In this document: positions 1-9,479 of the stretch, one piece after another
How the letters are laid out: each line of letters starts with the position of its first letter
How positions within the stretch are numbered: position 1 is the stretch's first letter
Source of the DNA: Sphaeroforma sirkka
Taxonomy: Eukaryota; Opisthokonta; Ichthyosporea; Ichthyophonida
DNA length: 23,313 bases
Assembly (NCBI GenBank): GCA_001586965.3
Contig: LUCW03001896.1
Coordinates: forward strand, 1-23,313
Direction: 5' to 3'
Notes under the pieces: model-generated
Told to the model about the DNA's origin: nothing
What the model saw: the letters and a program-made list of their open reading frames with translations, nothing else
Database searches by the model: none
Position numbers and translations under genes: made by a program

Positions 1-2116
1 GGCCAACAGCTAAGAAACCTGCTTTCTGGGCTGTACTGGTTCGTACCTATACGGATTGAAATATTTTCAGTACGTGACCGGGCTAGTCTAGAAATCGTTG
101 GCCAACAGCTAAGAAACCTGCTTTCTGGGCTGCTCTGGTTCGTACCTATACGGATTGAAATATTTGCAGTACGTGACCGGGCTAGTCTAGAAATCGTTGG
201 CCAACGGCTAAGAAACCTGCTTTCTGGGCTGTACTGGTTCGTACCTATACGGATTGAAATATTTACAGTACGTGACCGTGACCGGGCTAGTCTATATATC
301 GTTGGCCAACAGCTAAGAAACCTGCTTTCTGGGCTGTACTGGTTCGTACCTATACGGATTGAAATATTTACAGTACGTGACCGGGCTAGTCTATATATCG
401 TTGGCCAACGGCTAAGAAACCTGCTTTCTGGGCTGTTCTGGTTCGTACCTATACGGATTGAAATATTTGCAGTACGTGACCGGGCTAGTCTAGAAATCGT
501 TGGCCAACGGCTAAGAAACCTGCTTTCTGGGCTGTACTGGTTCGTACCTATACGGATTGAAATATTTGCAGTACGTGACCGGGCTAGTGTCTATATATCG
601 TTGGCCAACGGCTAAGAAACCTGCTTTCTGGGCTGTACTGGTTCGTACCTATACGGATTGAAATATTTGCAGTACGTGACCGGGCTAGTCTGTATATCGT
701 TGGCCAACGGCTAAGAAAACCTGCTTTCTGGGCTGCTCTGGTTCGTACCTATACGGATTGAAATATTTGCAGTACGTGACCGGGCTAGTCTAGAAATCGT
801 TGGCCAACGGCTAAGAAACCTGCTTTCTGGGCTGTACTGGTTCGTACCTATACGGATTGAAATATTTGCAGTACGTGACCGGGCTAGTCTATATATCGTT
901 GGCCAACAGCTAAGAAACCTGCTTTCTGGGCTGTACTGGTTCATACCTATACGGATTGAAATATTTGCAGTACGTGACCGGGCTAGTCTAGAAATCGTTG
1001 GCCAACGGCTAAGAAACCTGCTTTCTGGGCTGTACTGGTTTCATACCTATACGGATTGAAATATTTACAGTACGTGACCGGCTAGCTATCGTTCTAGAAA
1101 TCGTTGGCCAACGGCTAAGAAACCTGCTTTCTGGGCTGAAAACTCTGGTTCGTACTGGTTCTATTCGTATTGAAATATTTGCAGTACGTGACCGGGCTAG
1201 TCTATAAATCGTTGGCCAACGGCTAAGAAACCTGCTTTTCTGGGCTGTACTGGTTCATACCTATACGGATTGAAATATTTGCAGTACGTGACCGGGCTTG
1301 TCTATATATCGTTCGCCAACGGCTAAGAAACCTGCTTTCTGGGCTGTACTGGTTCCTATACCTATACGGATTGAAATATTTTCAGTACGTGACCGGGCTT
1401 GTCTATATATCGTTGGCCAACAGCTAAGAAACCTGCTTTCTGGGCTGCTCTGGTTCGTACCTATACGGATTGAAATATTTGCAGTACGTGACCGGGCTAG
1501 TCTAGAAATCGTTGGCCAACGGCTAAGAAACCTGCTTTCTGGGCTGTACTGGTTCGTACCTATACGGATTGAAATATTTGCAGTACGTGACCGGGCTTGT
1601 CTATATATCGTTGGCCAACAGCTAAGAAACCTGCTTTCTGGGCTGTACTGGTTCATACCTATACGGATTGAAATATTTACAGTACGTGACCGGGCTAGTC
1701 TAGAAATCGTTGGCCAACGGCTAAGAAACCTGCTTTCTGGGCTGTACTGGTTCATACCTATACTGATTGAAATATTTACAGTACGTGACCGGGCTAGTCT
1801 AGAAATCGTTGGCCAACGGCTAAGAAACCTGCTTTCTGGGCTGCTCTGGTTCGTACCTATTCGTATTGAAATATTTGCAGTACGTGACCGGGCTAGTCTA
1901 GAAATCGTTGGCCAACGGCTAAGAAACCTGCTTTCTGGGCTGTACTGGTTCATACCTATACGGATTGAAATATTTGCAGTACGTGACCGGGCTTGTCTAT
2001 ATATCGTTGGCCAACGGCTAAGAAACCTGCTTTCTGGGCTGTACTGGTTCGTACCTATACGGATTGAAATATTTTCAGTACGTGACCGGGCTCCAATCTA
2101 TATATCGTTGGCCGTC
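1..2116. repeat. 99-bp minisatellite array, about 21 units
   Basis: Head-to-tail repeat with a 99-bp unit; units begin with GGCCAACRGC at 1, 100, 199 and so on. The left end is cut by the window, so the array is longer than seen. Units share a core of AAGAAACCTGCTTTCTGGGC then GGATTGAAATATTT then GTACGTGACCGGGCT, and differ at a few recurring sites: CAGC or CGGC at the start, TGTACT or TGCTCT or TGTTCT, CGTA or CATA, one base before CAGTACG, and TCTAGAAA or TCTATATA near the end. TCTAGAAA is nearly always followed by a CGGC unit. CGGC units carry a 12-bp palindrome, CGTTGGCCAACG, at the unit boundary. Several units have small insertions not divisible by three (around 590, 712, 1040-1140 and 1236), which argues against coding function although both strands look open over long stretches. 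The array ends abruptly at about 2116. Confidence 0.97.
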
Positions 2117-2648
2117 GTTGACAATCAAGGCCTCCCTCTGACTAATTAGCAGTCATAGGACGTTTGAACAATGTTTTGACTGGCCTAGTCAATCCACACA
2201 ACACGAACATGATGCAGTATCGCAGTTAGGGGTATAGAAGAACGTAATTTGGCGTAGAGAAGGTCGATATGGCAGATTTTCATAGGTGTGGGCGAGTACA
2301 GCGACGACAAAGGGCAGATAGAGGTGATCAAGAAAAGCAGGTAGCAATGTAGAATCGACAGTGTCAGGCGACGGAGAATGGAAACGAGTGAATTAAGCGC
2401 GCGTGAGACAGGTAGCAATGCAGAAGAGGAGCTAGGCACAGTTTGAGAGAAACTGAGACAGAAAAGAATGCGATTTCAACTCGTATTTTCAACAAATATC
2501 AACTACTGGAGCAAGTTTTGGTAATCAATTGGCTAGACGAAAAGAGTGGCATGGTTAGAAGATCGATTTTTCGAAAATATCTCGGAGTCGAATGTTCGCC
2601 ATCGTTGCATGCGCGAACTTCGATGGTCACGAAAGCATAGGAAAAAAT

Positions 2649-2716
2649 ATATCACGGGGGTATCGAACCCACGACCAACACACAACTAGAAGACATATTT
2701 ACCGATGTTACAAGAC
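2649..2716 (-). ncRNA. tRNA-derived fragment (SINE-like or tRNA pseudogene), tentative
   Basis: On the minus strand there is a perfect RNA polymerase III B box, GGTTCGATACC (2659-2669). About 45 bases upstream is a D-arm/A-box-like stretch, ACATCGGTAAATA, and about 12 bases downstream a run of six Ts that could end Pol III transcription. The T-arm can fold with one mismatch, but no matching acceptor stem or anticodon stem is visible, so this is not an intact tRNA. A tRNA-derived SINE head or a decayed tRNA gene are both possible. It ends next to a (TA)n tract. Confidence 0.33.
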
Positions 2717-2730
2717 AGAATACATTCTCG

Positions 2731-2766
<36 letters not shown>
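2731..2766. repeat. (TA)n microsatellite
   Basis: About 36 bp of alternating TA with a single C interruption, seen directly. It lies immediately beside the tRNA-like fragment. Confidence 0.95.
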
Positions 2767-3882
2767 CTTAAATTTCCATTCTAGAGAGATAGGAAGTCAA
2801 CGTAAGTGAATCAGCCGTAGGACCAACATAGCATGGTACGGTTGTATGATTGTTGGTGAAAACTAAGGAGAACGAGAACGTTATCACCGACGTATAAGGC
2901 GAATCGTCAAGATGCAGCGGACTCTTGCAAGGAACAGAAGAAATAGTACATGCAAGAGTAGACAGCACTTATCAGGCATCGTGCAAGTACACTCAAGTTG
3001 GTTTGAATAGGGAATTTGTTTTTTTGGTTTTCCAACTTCATAACCGATGTAACTACCTTGGGCTTCAAGGTTATTCTTGGGAACCTTGACCTGAACTTCC
3101 TGGCTGCAGGCCTCGGGTTTGATTGATGTTGGAGTACAGTGGTCCGAAGGTTGGATTAAAGGAGCATTCAGAACGCTAGAACACGACAGGCGGTTGATCA
3201 TTGAACACGCTTCGAGTCTATCAGCAACTCTTAATTACTCCTATAGGCAGAGCAAAGGAGAGCAAAACGAGTACTCATTACCAAAACCAACCCAAACAAA
3301 ATGATTAGCAATCATTAAGGAGCAAGGTGTATTTGAGCGCAACGAGTTTTCGGGGACCCGCAAGCAGACCTTGTAGACATCAACATGATTCAATGATAAT
3401 TAGCTATTTTGGTATCACGGGAGGAGAACGGCGGAAGAAAGTGTGTAACACAAATGGCTGAAGTCAACTATTATATAATAGCCGACACTCCTTCAATCTG
3501 GACCAACTATTCATCAACAACACAAAGCCATACATCGAAGTCTTAACATCAAGATGCCTATGCGTCCAGCACCCCGTAGCCCTCGACGCACTCGTCGCGA
3601 CGGCAAAAGCAACCCAGAGATCCTTGTCAGATTTCGAGCAGACCCACTAAGGAGGCACAGCTTCTTCGCGCCAGACAGTAGCATCGCGTCGAAGAGATGA
3701 ACAACCGCGATATGAACAGACAGACCAAGACGTGCGCCAGGTAGCAAGCAGGCGACATCAGTTGGGCACGGGCACGGCAAGAGGGAGAGCAGATCCAGAA
3801 GACAGTGAGGTGCAATTTGTGATTAGGCATACTAGTCGTTCAAAGTCTGCTGAACCAGCAGCTGAGCGACACAGGGTAGCCA

Positions 3883-5742
3883 ATGTCCGAGGTACCTCGG
3901 GCATTCATTCAGCAGGTGATAGACCGCATTCATGGCAGTCTTTTCACCGAGCACCTGAACGAGATTTCACTCGAAAGCGAACTCGATCGGGGAGTTTCAC
4001 CAGTGCAAGTCAGGATTCCCTCGCAGGCAACGGGGATGAGCGACAAGTCCAACGGCATAGCAATATGTCAGGGGTGGGCCACGGGCACTCGTCAGCAAAA
4101 CTCTGACGAAATCAGGGGCCGACAGCTAGAGCAATATTTGAGCGACCCACATGGGGATTATCGTAGGGAAGCCGAACGAGAACAACTACGTAGACGATGG
4201 GAACTCAGCCGACAGCACCGAGACTTCGCGCGATCGATACAGGATATGCGCAAGGCTAGTTACGTTGACGACGATAAGCGCAAGTATAGTGACGTCGACG
4301 ACGGTAAGCGCAAGTCTAGTGACGTCGACGACGGTAAGCGCAAGTCTAGTGACGTCGACGACGGTAATGTTCATGGCAGCAGAAAACGAGCGCACAAAGA
4401 CGAACAGGCGAGAGCCGATCATGACACCAGCGCAGTGGAACGAGCATCGCGAGCCATGTGTCAACGCCTCGAAGGGAAGATATCTTTCTTTGTGGATGAA
4501 CTTTGTCGAGCACAGGGAAACTACGATGTCCCAAGATGTACACTACTAACGTCCACGATCGATACACTGAAAGGAGCGTTGAATACTCAATTGGAAGCTA
4601 TCAGGAAGAACAGAGCTCCGGAGCCACGGACATGGCCCGATTGGCCTTTAGACCGTTATCAATTAAGCAGCACAGCCGATAGAGACACACGAGGGGCGCT
4701 AGAAGAGGCACTGAAGAACGCCCATGTCTCAGGACTAGATGAGTCGTGGATGGTACGTTGGTTCTATAAGGTACTCATACATTTTAAGGCAGCAAAGGCC
4801 ACAATTGACTATCTCCGTGACAACCATAATCAGCTGAGGGTATATCCGGCGGAACAGGTCATAGACCAAATCTGTCAACATGAGAGCAAGGCCACCGTAG
4901 ACCCTACCTTTAAGAAGTTGGCGAAAGGTAATCCCCGCACCAAGGGTGTAGAGTCAGCCAGGGAACATTTGAACAAGATTGTGGAAGTTCACAAGAGAGC
5001 CTGGGAGCGAGCAGATAAGGGCAAGGACTTTCCTAAGCGGTTGCTTAATCACTGCCTCATACAGGCCCTCGAGGACCTGACAGGTAATATGACGTATGAA
5101 CGCACGCTACAACACCACATAGGTTGGGACCACCTGGAGACTGAAGACCTTCTCCGCATTTTAAATCCAGACAGACAAGAAACCGATGCCATCCTCAGAC
5201 AACGGGTACGGACACAGATGAATGTGGGGGATAGGCGTAGACAGTTTCCAGCCCAACAACGAGATCGTAATTTGAATACGAATACAGGAGGAGGCAGCAC
5301 ACAACGCACAAGCACGTCTACGACCACCACGTGTTACGCGTGCAGAGCGGGTGCCCCACCCAGTTTCAGGCATATATCATCCTGCAAGCACTACCAGTCG
5401 AACAAAAGGGTTGGATTCACATCCAACTCGGGCCGAGGATTTAAGCAAGGCGTATCCTTCAATAAGAGTTTGCCCGCGGTCAACACCATTACGGCTCTAA
5501 TAGACTCGAACGACCAGCAAACGGAGCAGGAGGAGACCACGCCGACAGACACACACATTGCTTCCATACTGGCACACCCAGACGAAATCGAACAGGGTGA
5601 GTTGGAAGAGGATGCAACGTGGGAAACCATAGGCAGCGATCAGGAATATCTGGGGCAAACAGAAGTTGCATTGATTCGACATCCGCACACGATTGGGGAT
5701 TGCAAATTAAGTCGGCTCCGGAGGGATCCTATATATACCTAG
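3883..5742 (+). CDS. gag: Chromovirus gag-like protein
   Basis: About 620 codons lying directly 5' of the protease-RT region, which is the main reason for calling it gag. Gag forms the particle and packages the element's RNA. The N-terminal third is basic and polar and contains a short internal repeat of ten residues (acidic VDD then basic KRK, about residues 126-162). The middle is helical and charged, as in gypsy capsid regions. Near residues 483-500 there is a zinc-knuckle-like C-x2-C-x9-H-x3-C (CYAC...H...C), looser than the usual CCHC spacing and probably nucleic-acid binding. The C-terminal part is acidic. The protein is long for a gypsy gag, and outside the knuckle I recognise no domain by sequence. 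Part of a fossil element. Confidence 0.7.
   Translation: MSEVPRAFIQQVIDRIHGSLFTEHLNEISLESELDRGVSPVQVRIPSQATGMSDKSNGIAICQGWATGTRQQNSDEIRGRQLEQYLSDPHGDYRREAEREQLRRRWELSRQHRDFARSIQDMRKASYVDDDKRKYSDVDDGKRKSSDVDDGKRKSSDVDDGNVHGSRKRAHKDEQARADHDTSAVERASRAMCQRLEGKISFFVDELCRAQGNYDVPRCTLLTSTIDTLKGALNTQLEAIRKNRAPEPRTWPDWPLDRYQLSSTADRDTRGALEEALKNAHVSGLDESWMVRWFYKVLIHFKAAKATIDYLRDNHNQLRVYPAEQVIDQICQHESKATVDPTFKKLAKGNPRTKGVESAREHLNKIVEVHKRAWERADKGKDFPKRLLNHCLIQALEDLTGNMTYERTLQHHIGWDHLETEDLLRILNPDRQETDAILRQRVRTQMNVGDRRRQFPAQQRDRNLNTNTGGGSTQRTSTSTTTTCYACRAGAPPSFRHISSCKHYQSNKRVGFTSNSGRGFKQGVSFNKSLPAVNTITALIDSNDQQTEQEETTPTDTHIASILAHPDEIEQGELEEDATWETIGSDQEYLGQTEVALIRHPHTIGDCKLSRLRRDPIYT
4258..4367 (+). repeat. 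30-bp in-frame tandem repeat inside gag
   Basis: Three units of 30 bp plus a 20-bp partial (starts at 4258, 4288, 4318, 4348), each encoding the decapeptide SDVDDGKRKS or a close variant. The last units are nearly identical in DNA while the first is more diverged, so the block grew by recent tandem duplication. Confidence 0.93.
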
Positions 5743-5920
5743 CTGATCGTAGTCTTCGTACACGGCGAATAGGCTCAACCGTACAAACTCCAGTACGATA
5801 TGGTCTAGAGCTCACAGAACAGTCTTTCGAGCTAATGAATCTACCACCGGCTATCGACGCGATCGTAGGCCAGGATCTTATGCCTGGCTTAGGGCTATAC
5901 GTGGGAGGCCTTCAATCGCC
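5665..5920 (+). other. Chromovirus retropepsin-like protease region
   Basis: An aspartic-protease-like segment between gag and RT, the position expected for Ty3/gypsy. A DSTSA-type motif resembles the catalytic D-S/T-G-A box, followed by a LADRS stretch and an IVGQDL motif like the conserved ILGxDxL near the C-terminus of retropepsins. In the family this enzyme cleaves the Gag and Pol polyproteins. The similarity is weak and motif-level only, so the assignment leans on position. Part of a fossil element. Confidence 0.5.
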
Positions 5921-6239
5921 ATTCTCACCCATAGATCCAACGGAGCTAGACAAACTATTGGAACCAATACCGTTGAGACGACCACCAGATTTGACCGAGG
6001 AAACCGGTGTTCGCCTGGAACTAGACTAGGAACTGAGGGACAATGACGGTATTCGAGAAAAGGACAGGTGCAGACTGGAAGGAGGCGAAGTTAGATTGCC
6101 AGTGACACCAGATCAAGCTGCAAGGATGCGGAAGGCAGTAAGGAACTTTGTAGCAGACAAATGGATACCATGGGTAGATAGACAGGTGCAGAAGTGGATT
6201 CAAGATTTGGTCATAGTTCAAAGGGATACAGCCACTTCC

Positions 6240-6900
6240 GTCAACTTACCCTTGCTCGCAGTGCCAGAGTATACTCAATCTGGAGAACTAAAGAAAGTGC
6301 GAGTGTGTTTGGACCTCAGAGCGGTGAATGCATTAATACCGGCGGATCAGTTCATTATTCCCCGTATCAACGACATCATTGGGAACATCAAAGGAAAGAG
6401 ATATTACACGACATTGGATCTAACCGCAGCGTACCATCGACTCCCAATTCACCCTGATTCTCAGTATCTATTCAGTTTCACACATGGCAAAAGCCAGTAT
6501 TCCTTTACATCAGCGCCATTTGGACTACACACACTGACGCAGCAGTTTCAGCGTACACTGAGTGTGATATTGCAAGGACTTCCGGCACACCACTACCTGG
6601 ACGACATCGTAATAGCAACAGATGACTACGAGGAACACGTACGAGTAGTGAAAGAGGTCATTCGGCGGCTGACGTACCACAGTTTCATGCTAAACCCTTC
6701 AAAATGTCATTTTGCAGTCAAGTCATGATCCTAGGGAAGCGAGTATCGAAGGCCGGAATTGATATTTGCCATGAAAAGCAGGCCAAGCTCATTGACTGGC
6801 CAACCCCGAAGAAGTACAAAGACATTGCATCGGCCTTGGGATTAGCCAACTTTCTTCACGAGCACCTACCAAACTTTGCAGAGGTAGTTGCCCCACTCCG
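6240..6900 (+). other. Chromovirus reverse transcriptase region
   Basis: Ty3/gypsy-type RT. Visible motifs in order: a VRVCLDLRAVNAL block, YYTTLDLTAAYHRLPI (motif A, catalytic Asp), SFTSAPFGL (motif B, usually APFGLxNAP), and YLDDIVIAT (motif C, two catalytic Asp) near 6590-6615. The thumb/connection block with WPTPK follows. RT copies the element's RNA into DNA. Part of a fossil element. Confidence 0.93.
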
Positions 6901-7029
6901 GGAATTTGTAAGACTGAAGCCTAAGGAAATCATTGGAGACAGGTGGGAACAGAGACACCAGCAAGCTTGGGATGCCATGAAGCAAGCCATAGTTGAGGCA
7001 GTAGTATTGAAATTTCCCGTCGACGAAGT

Positions 7030-7390
7030 ACCTTTACAACTCGAAACGGATGCAAGCGACTACGGTATTGGAGGTGCATTGTTCCAGACCATAGAAGGGA
7101 AGAAGCAATACCTAATGTTCTTCAGCAAGACCCTCAACGCAGCACAGCGCAATTACGCAACACCCATGAAGGAATTATTGGCCTTGGTATATGGTCTCAC
7201 ACACTTCCGGGATCATCTCGAAGGTCAACGCTTTTCAGTGTTGACTGATCACAAGGCTTTGGTGTATATGAACACACAGCTAAAGCTGAATCCGATGCTA
7301 CAACGATGGCATCACATCATAGCGCCTTTCAATTTCACTATCTCGCACATCCCGGGTATAAAGAACGTGTTACCAGACGCGTGGTCTAGG
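7030..7390 (+). other. Chromovirus RNase H region
   Basis: Ty3/gypsy RNase H: LETDASDYGIGGALFQ (first catalytic Asp), FFSKTLNAAQRNYATPMKEL (catalytic Glu), FSVLTDHKALVY (catalytic Asp) and ending in the typical HIPGIKNVLPDAWSRL block, the usual form being xPGxxNxxADxLSR. It degrades the RNA strand during reverse transcription. Part of a fossil element. Confidence 0.93.
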
Positions 7391-7489
7391 CTTCATGAGG
7401 GAACTGTTGAGACTGAGGACCCGGAGGTACTATATGCAGAATGTTGGAAACTTTTTCCAGACTACTTTGAGCAAGCGCAACGGATTATG

Positions 7490-7800
7490 GGTGAGAATAA
7501 TGTCGATGTCTTTGCTTCGCATCAGGACCATCATTTGCCACGCTACTACACCGACGATGACAGGGGTGGAGCGTTTGCACATTGTTGGAAAGATATAGAC
7601 GGATGGATGAACCCACCATGGAGATTAATCCATAGAATGTTGCGCAAGATACGATCAGAGAGGGCCACAGCTACGGTGTGTCTACCGTGGGCGCCCCACG
7701 AGCCTTGGTTCCAGTTATTCAAGTCGCTTCTACAAAGAGACCCAGTATTAGTTCCAAGGACAGCCCACTCCTTCCTCAAATACGGAAAGTATGCGAGTGG
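7490..7800 (+). other. DIRS-like methyltransferase-type segment within pol
   Basis: Between RNase H and integrase lies an extra segment of about 100 residues, starting VDVFASHQDHHLPRYY, then W-x-NPPWRLI-x2-ML-x-KI, and ending LPWAPHEPWFQLFKSLL. This pattern (VDLFAS...LPRY...[NF]PP[WF]SLI...PxWPxQPWxPxLxxL) is the one found after RNase H in DIRS-group elements, where it has been related to phage Dam-like N6-adenine methyltransferases; NPPW matches their [DN]PP[YFW] catalytic motif. Activity is not shown. Most gypsy elements lack this block, so its presence is notable. Part of a fossil element. Confidence 0.65.
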
Positions 7801-8019
7801 CAAGACACCATGGGGTCACACAGTCATTGCTAGAGTAGGCCCACGCAATGGGTACAGCCTTCCAGCGACGTTTTCAGCACGATTGGGATATGCCGAACCG
7901 TCCTCAGTATCGAAAGTCGCCCCATTAGATACGTCTCGGCTAGTATCGATCGCTACCCCGGAAGTAGTCATGACGGATTCTCCAGATGAGGAAGAGATAA
8001 GCCGTCGCACACAGCTCAC

Positions 8020-8930
8020 CTTGTGTCAGCATGAGATTGGGCATCATAGAGCAGAGGATACAGTTGCTCAACTACAGCAGAACGGACATTTGTGGCCTAA
8101 CGCTCTAGAACTTGCACAAACAGTTAGAAGAAACTGTCGCACATGTCTAGGACAGAGGGTGTTACGAAAGGGATTTCACCCGATGATTCATATAACGGCA
8201 AAGTATCCGTGGGATCATATTAAAGTCGACATGAGTCCAATGCCACTAGTTTCAGCAGCAGGAAATCGATATATATTGCACGTCTTAGATATAGCAACGG
8301 GGTACTCGATATTACAGTGGTGACATCGAAACTTATGGAGGTGTTTGGGGAACATGGTTTTCCCAGGAAAATTCAATCAGACGAGGGAGGCGAGTTTTCG
8401 AACAAGATTGTTAAATTAATAACTCAAGAAGTTGGAGTGATGCATGCGAAGTCGCCACCATATCGTCCTCAGGTTCTGGGAGCAGCGGAGAGAAGACACA
8501 GAGACATACACCAAGGAGTTCGCAAGCTATGTGAATCTTTGCCTACGGCATGGGATGTCCGACTACCACTTATTATGCTGTGCCAGAACCTCCGAATATC
8601 TCGGCGACACAAGACAGCACCATTCAGTGCTTACTTCGGTCGCCGTCATGTTCCGTTTGCTGACTTCACGGATGACCTTCCGGGGAATCAGCCGGTCACC
8701 AATGAGGCTTGGGCACACCGGCTGGATCGTTTGCACGACACTATCTTGCCGACGCTTTACAAGGTCACGCAGAAATACGCAGACACACTATCCAGGCAGT
8801 TTGACCGCCTCCATGCTTACGATTTTATCGCATTTCAACCAGGGGATGTGGTAATGGTACGGTCCGAAGGTCGCACAACCAAAGCAATGCGACCAATGTT
8901 TGGACCATACGTTGTCAAAGCCAGACAGGG
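8020..8930 (+). other. Chromovirus integrase region (HHCC, DDE core, GPY motif)
   Basis: The N-terminal HHCC zinc finger reads HEIGHH with a C-R-T-C pair about 30 residues later. The core shows an Asp in IKVDMSPMP, a second in IQSDEGGEF, and a Glu in LGAAERRHR, followed by the TAPFSAYFGR block common to gypsy integrases. Near 8895-8915 a FGPYVVKAR stretch matches the GPY/F module typical of chromoviruses. The enzyme joins element DNA to the target. Part of a fossil element. Confidence 0.9.
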
Positions 8931-9069
8931 ACAAGGATATGAACTGACACACAAGGATGGTTCACTTCCAGATACTTTCAAAGGTAAACCAGTTAGAGTG
9001 GAACTTTTGCGGCTAGTCCATAGAGCCACCGAAAAGCCTTTAGAAGATCATATGTGGCAGGATAGTTCC

Positions 9070-9215
9070 TCGTTCCGTTACATCATTCGACATAGACAGA
9101 ATGATTCCACAGGGAATACAGAATACTTGGTTCGCTGGCGGGATGGTGATCCAACTTGGGAGTCAGTCGAAGCTTTTGACGATCCGAATGACATCGCGGC
9201 ATACCGCAAAGCCGA
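9070..9215 (+). other. Integrase C-terminal chromodomain
   Basis: The segment with EYLVRWRDG, TWESVEAFDDP and an IAAYR end matches the chromodomain pattern YLVKWxGxxxxxxTWExxxxLxxxxxxIxxY. In chromoviruses this domain follows the GPY module and is thought to steer integration by binding histone marks. It is followed by a basic, lysine/glutamine-rich tail. Part of a fossil element. Confidence 0.88.
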
Positions 9216-9392
9216 GCAAACTCGGCAGAAGAAGAAAGCGGCACAACAACAATAATTCCAACGTTGCGTTGATGAATACTAGATGTCTATCATCTACTTC
9301 CGGATCGGAGTTTTGTCTCTCCTCGTGAGATTTCACCACGGTGTAGAGGCGAACGACGATTCCACAACTCGAGCTTATAGGCGAGTATAACT

Positions 9393-9468
9393 CCAGCGGA
9401 TACCCTAGCTTATGGGGGGGTGAAAACATACCAGCGGATACCCTAGCTTTTGGGGGGGTGAAAATATA
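9393..9468 (+). repeat. Two 38-bp direct repeats with G7 runs
   Basis: Units at 9393-9430 and 9431-9468, each reading CCAGCGGATACCCTAGCTT then an ATG or TTG step into GGGGGGGTGAAAA. They differ at only a few bases. A G-run followed by TG, just after an integrase-chromodomain gene, resembles a polypurine tract meeting the TG of an LTR, but no LTR body follows. Confidence 0.85.
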
Positions 9469-9479
9469 CCAGCACAGCC

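Larger units (their letters stand above)
2117..3400. other. Non-coding spacer between minisatellite and chromovirus
   Basis: No convincing gene. The open frames here are short (60-105 codons), low in complexity or lack any recognisable motif. The region contains a TA-dinucleotide tract and a tRNA-like segment, both listed separately. It is where a 5' LTR of the downstream chromovirus would be expected, but I see no sequence here that also occurs downstream of that element. Confidence 0.6.
3409..9470 (+). mobile_element. Ty3/gypsy chromovirus (LTR-retrotransposon fossil)
   Basis: An old LTR-type retroelement of the Ty3/gypsy (Metaviridae) chromovirus lineage. Order of parts: a possible primer-binding site (TGGTATCACGGG, about 3413), gag, protease, reverse transcriptase, RNase H, a DIRS-like methyltransferase-type segment, HHCC integrase with a GPY motif, and a C-terminal chromodomain. 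RT-RH-IN order and the chromodomain define the lineage. Most of the coding region is still open, with about three breaks, one of which may be the normal gag-pol step used by the family, so the insertion looks fairly recent. The ends are uncertain: no matching LTR pair was found, and the right limit is set at two G-rich 38-bp repeats that look like polypurine tracts. It cannot be dated by LTR divergence. Confidence 0.9.

Noticed and set aside
1-2116. CRISPR array
   Set aside because: The repeats are contiguous 99-bp units without unique spacers, in a eukaryotic context.
1261-2149. Long open frames on both strands of the minisatellite (up to 283 codons plus, 230 codons minus; also 711-944 minus)
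   Set aside because: They exist because the 99-bp period is divisible by three and the unit lacks stops. Other units have indels not divisible by three, and both strands are equally open, so coding is unlikely.
2185-3304. Short frames of 60-105 codons (for example 2443-2640, 3119-3304, 2884-3201 minus)
   Set aside because: No motifs, overlapping in conflicting frames, in repeat-flanking spacer.
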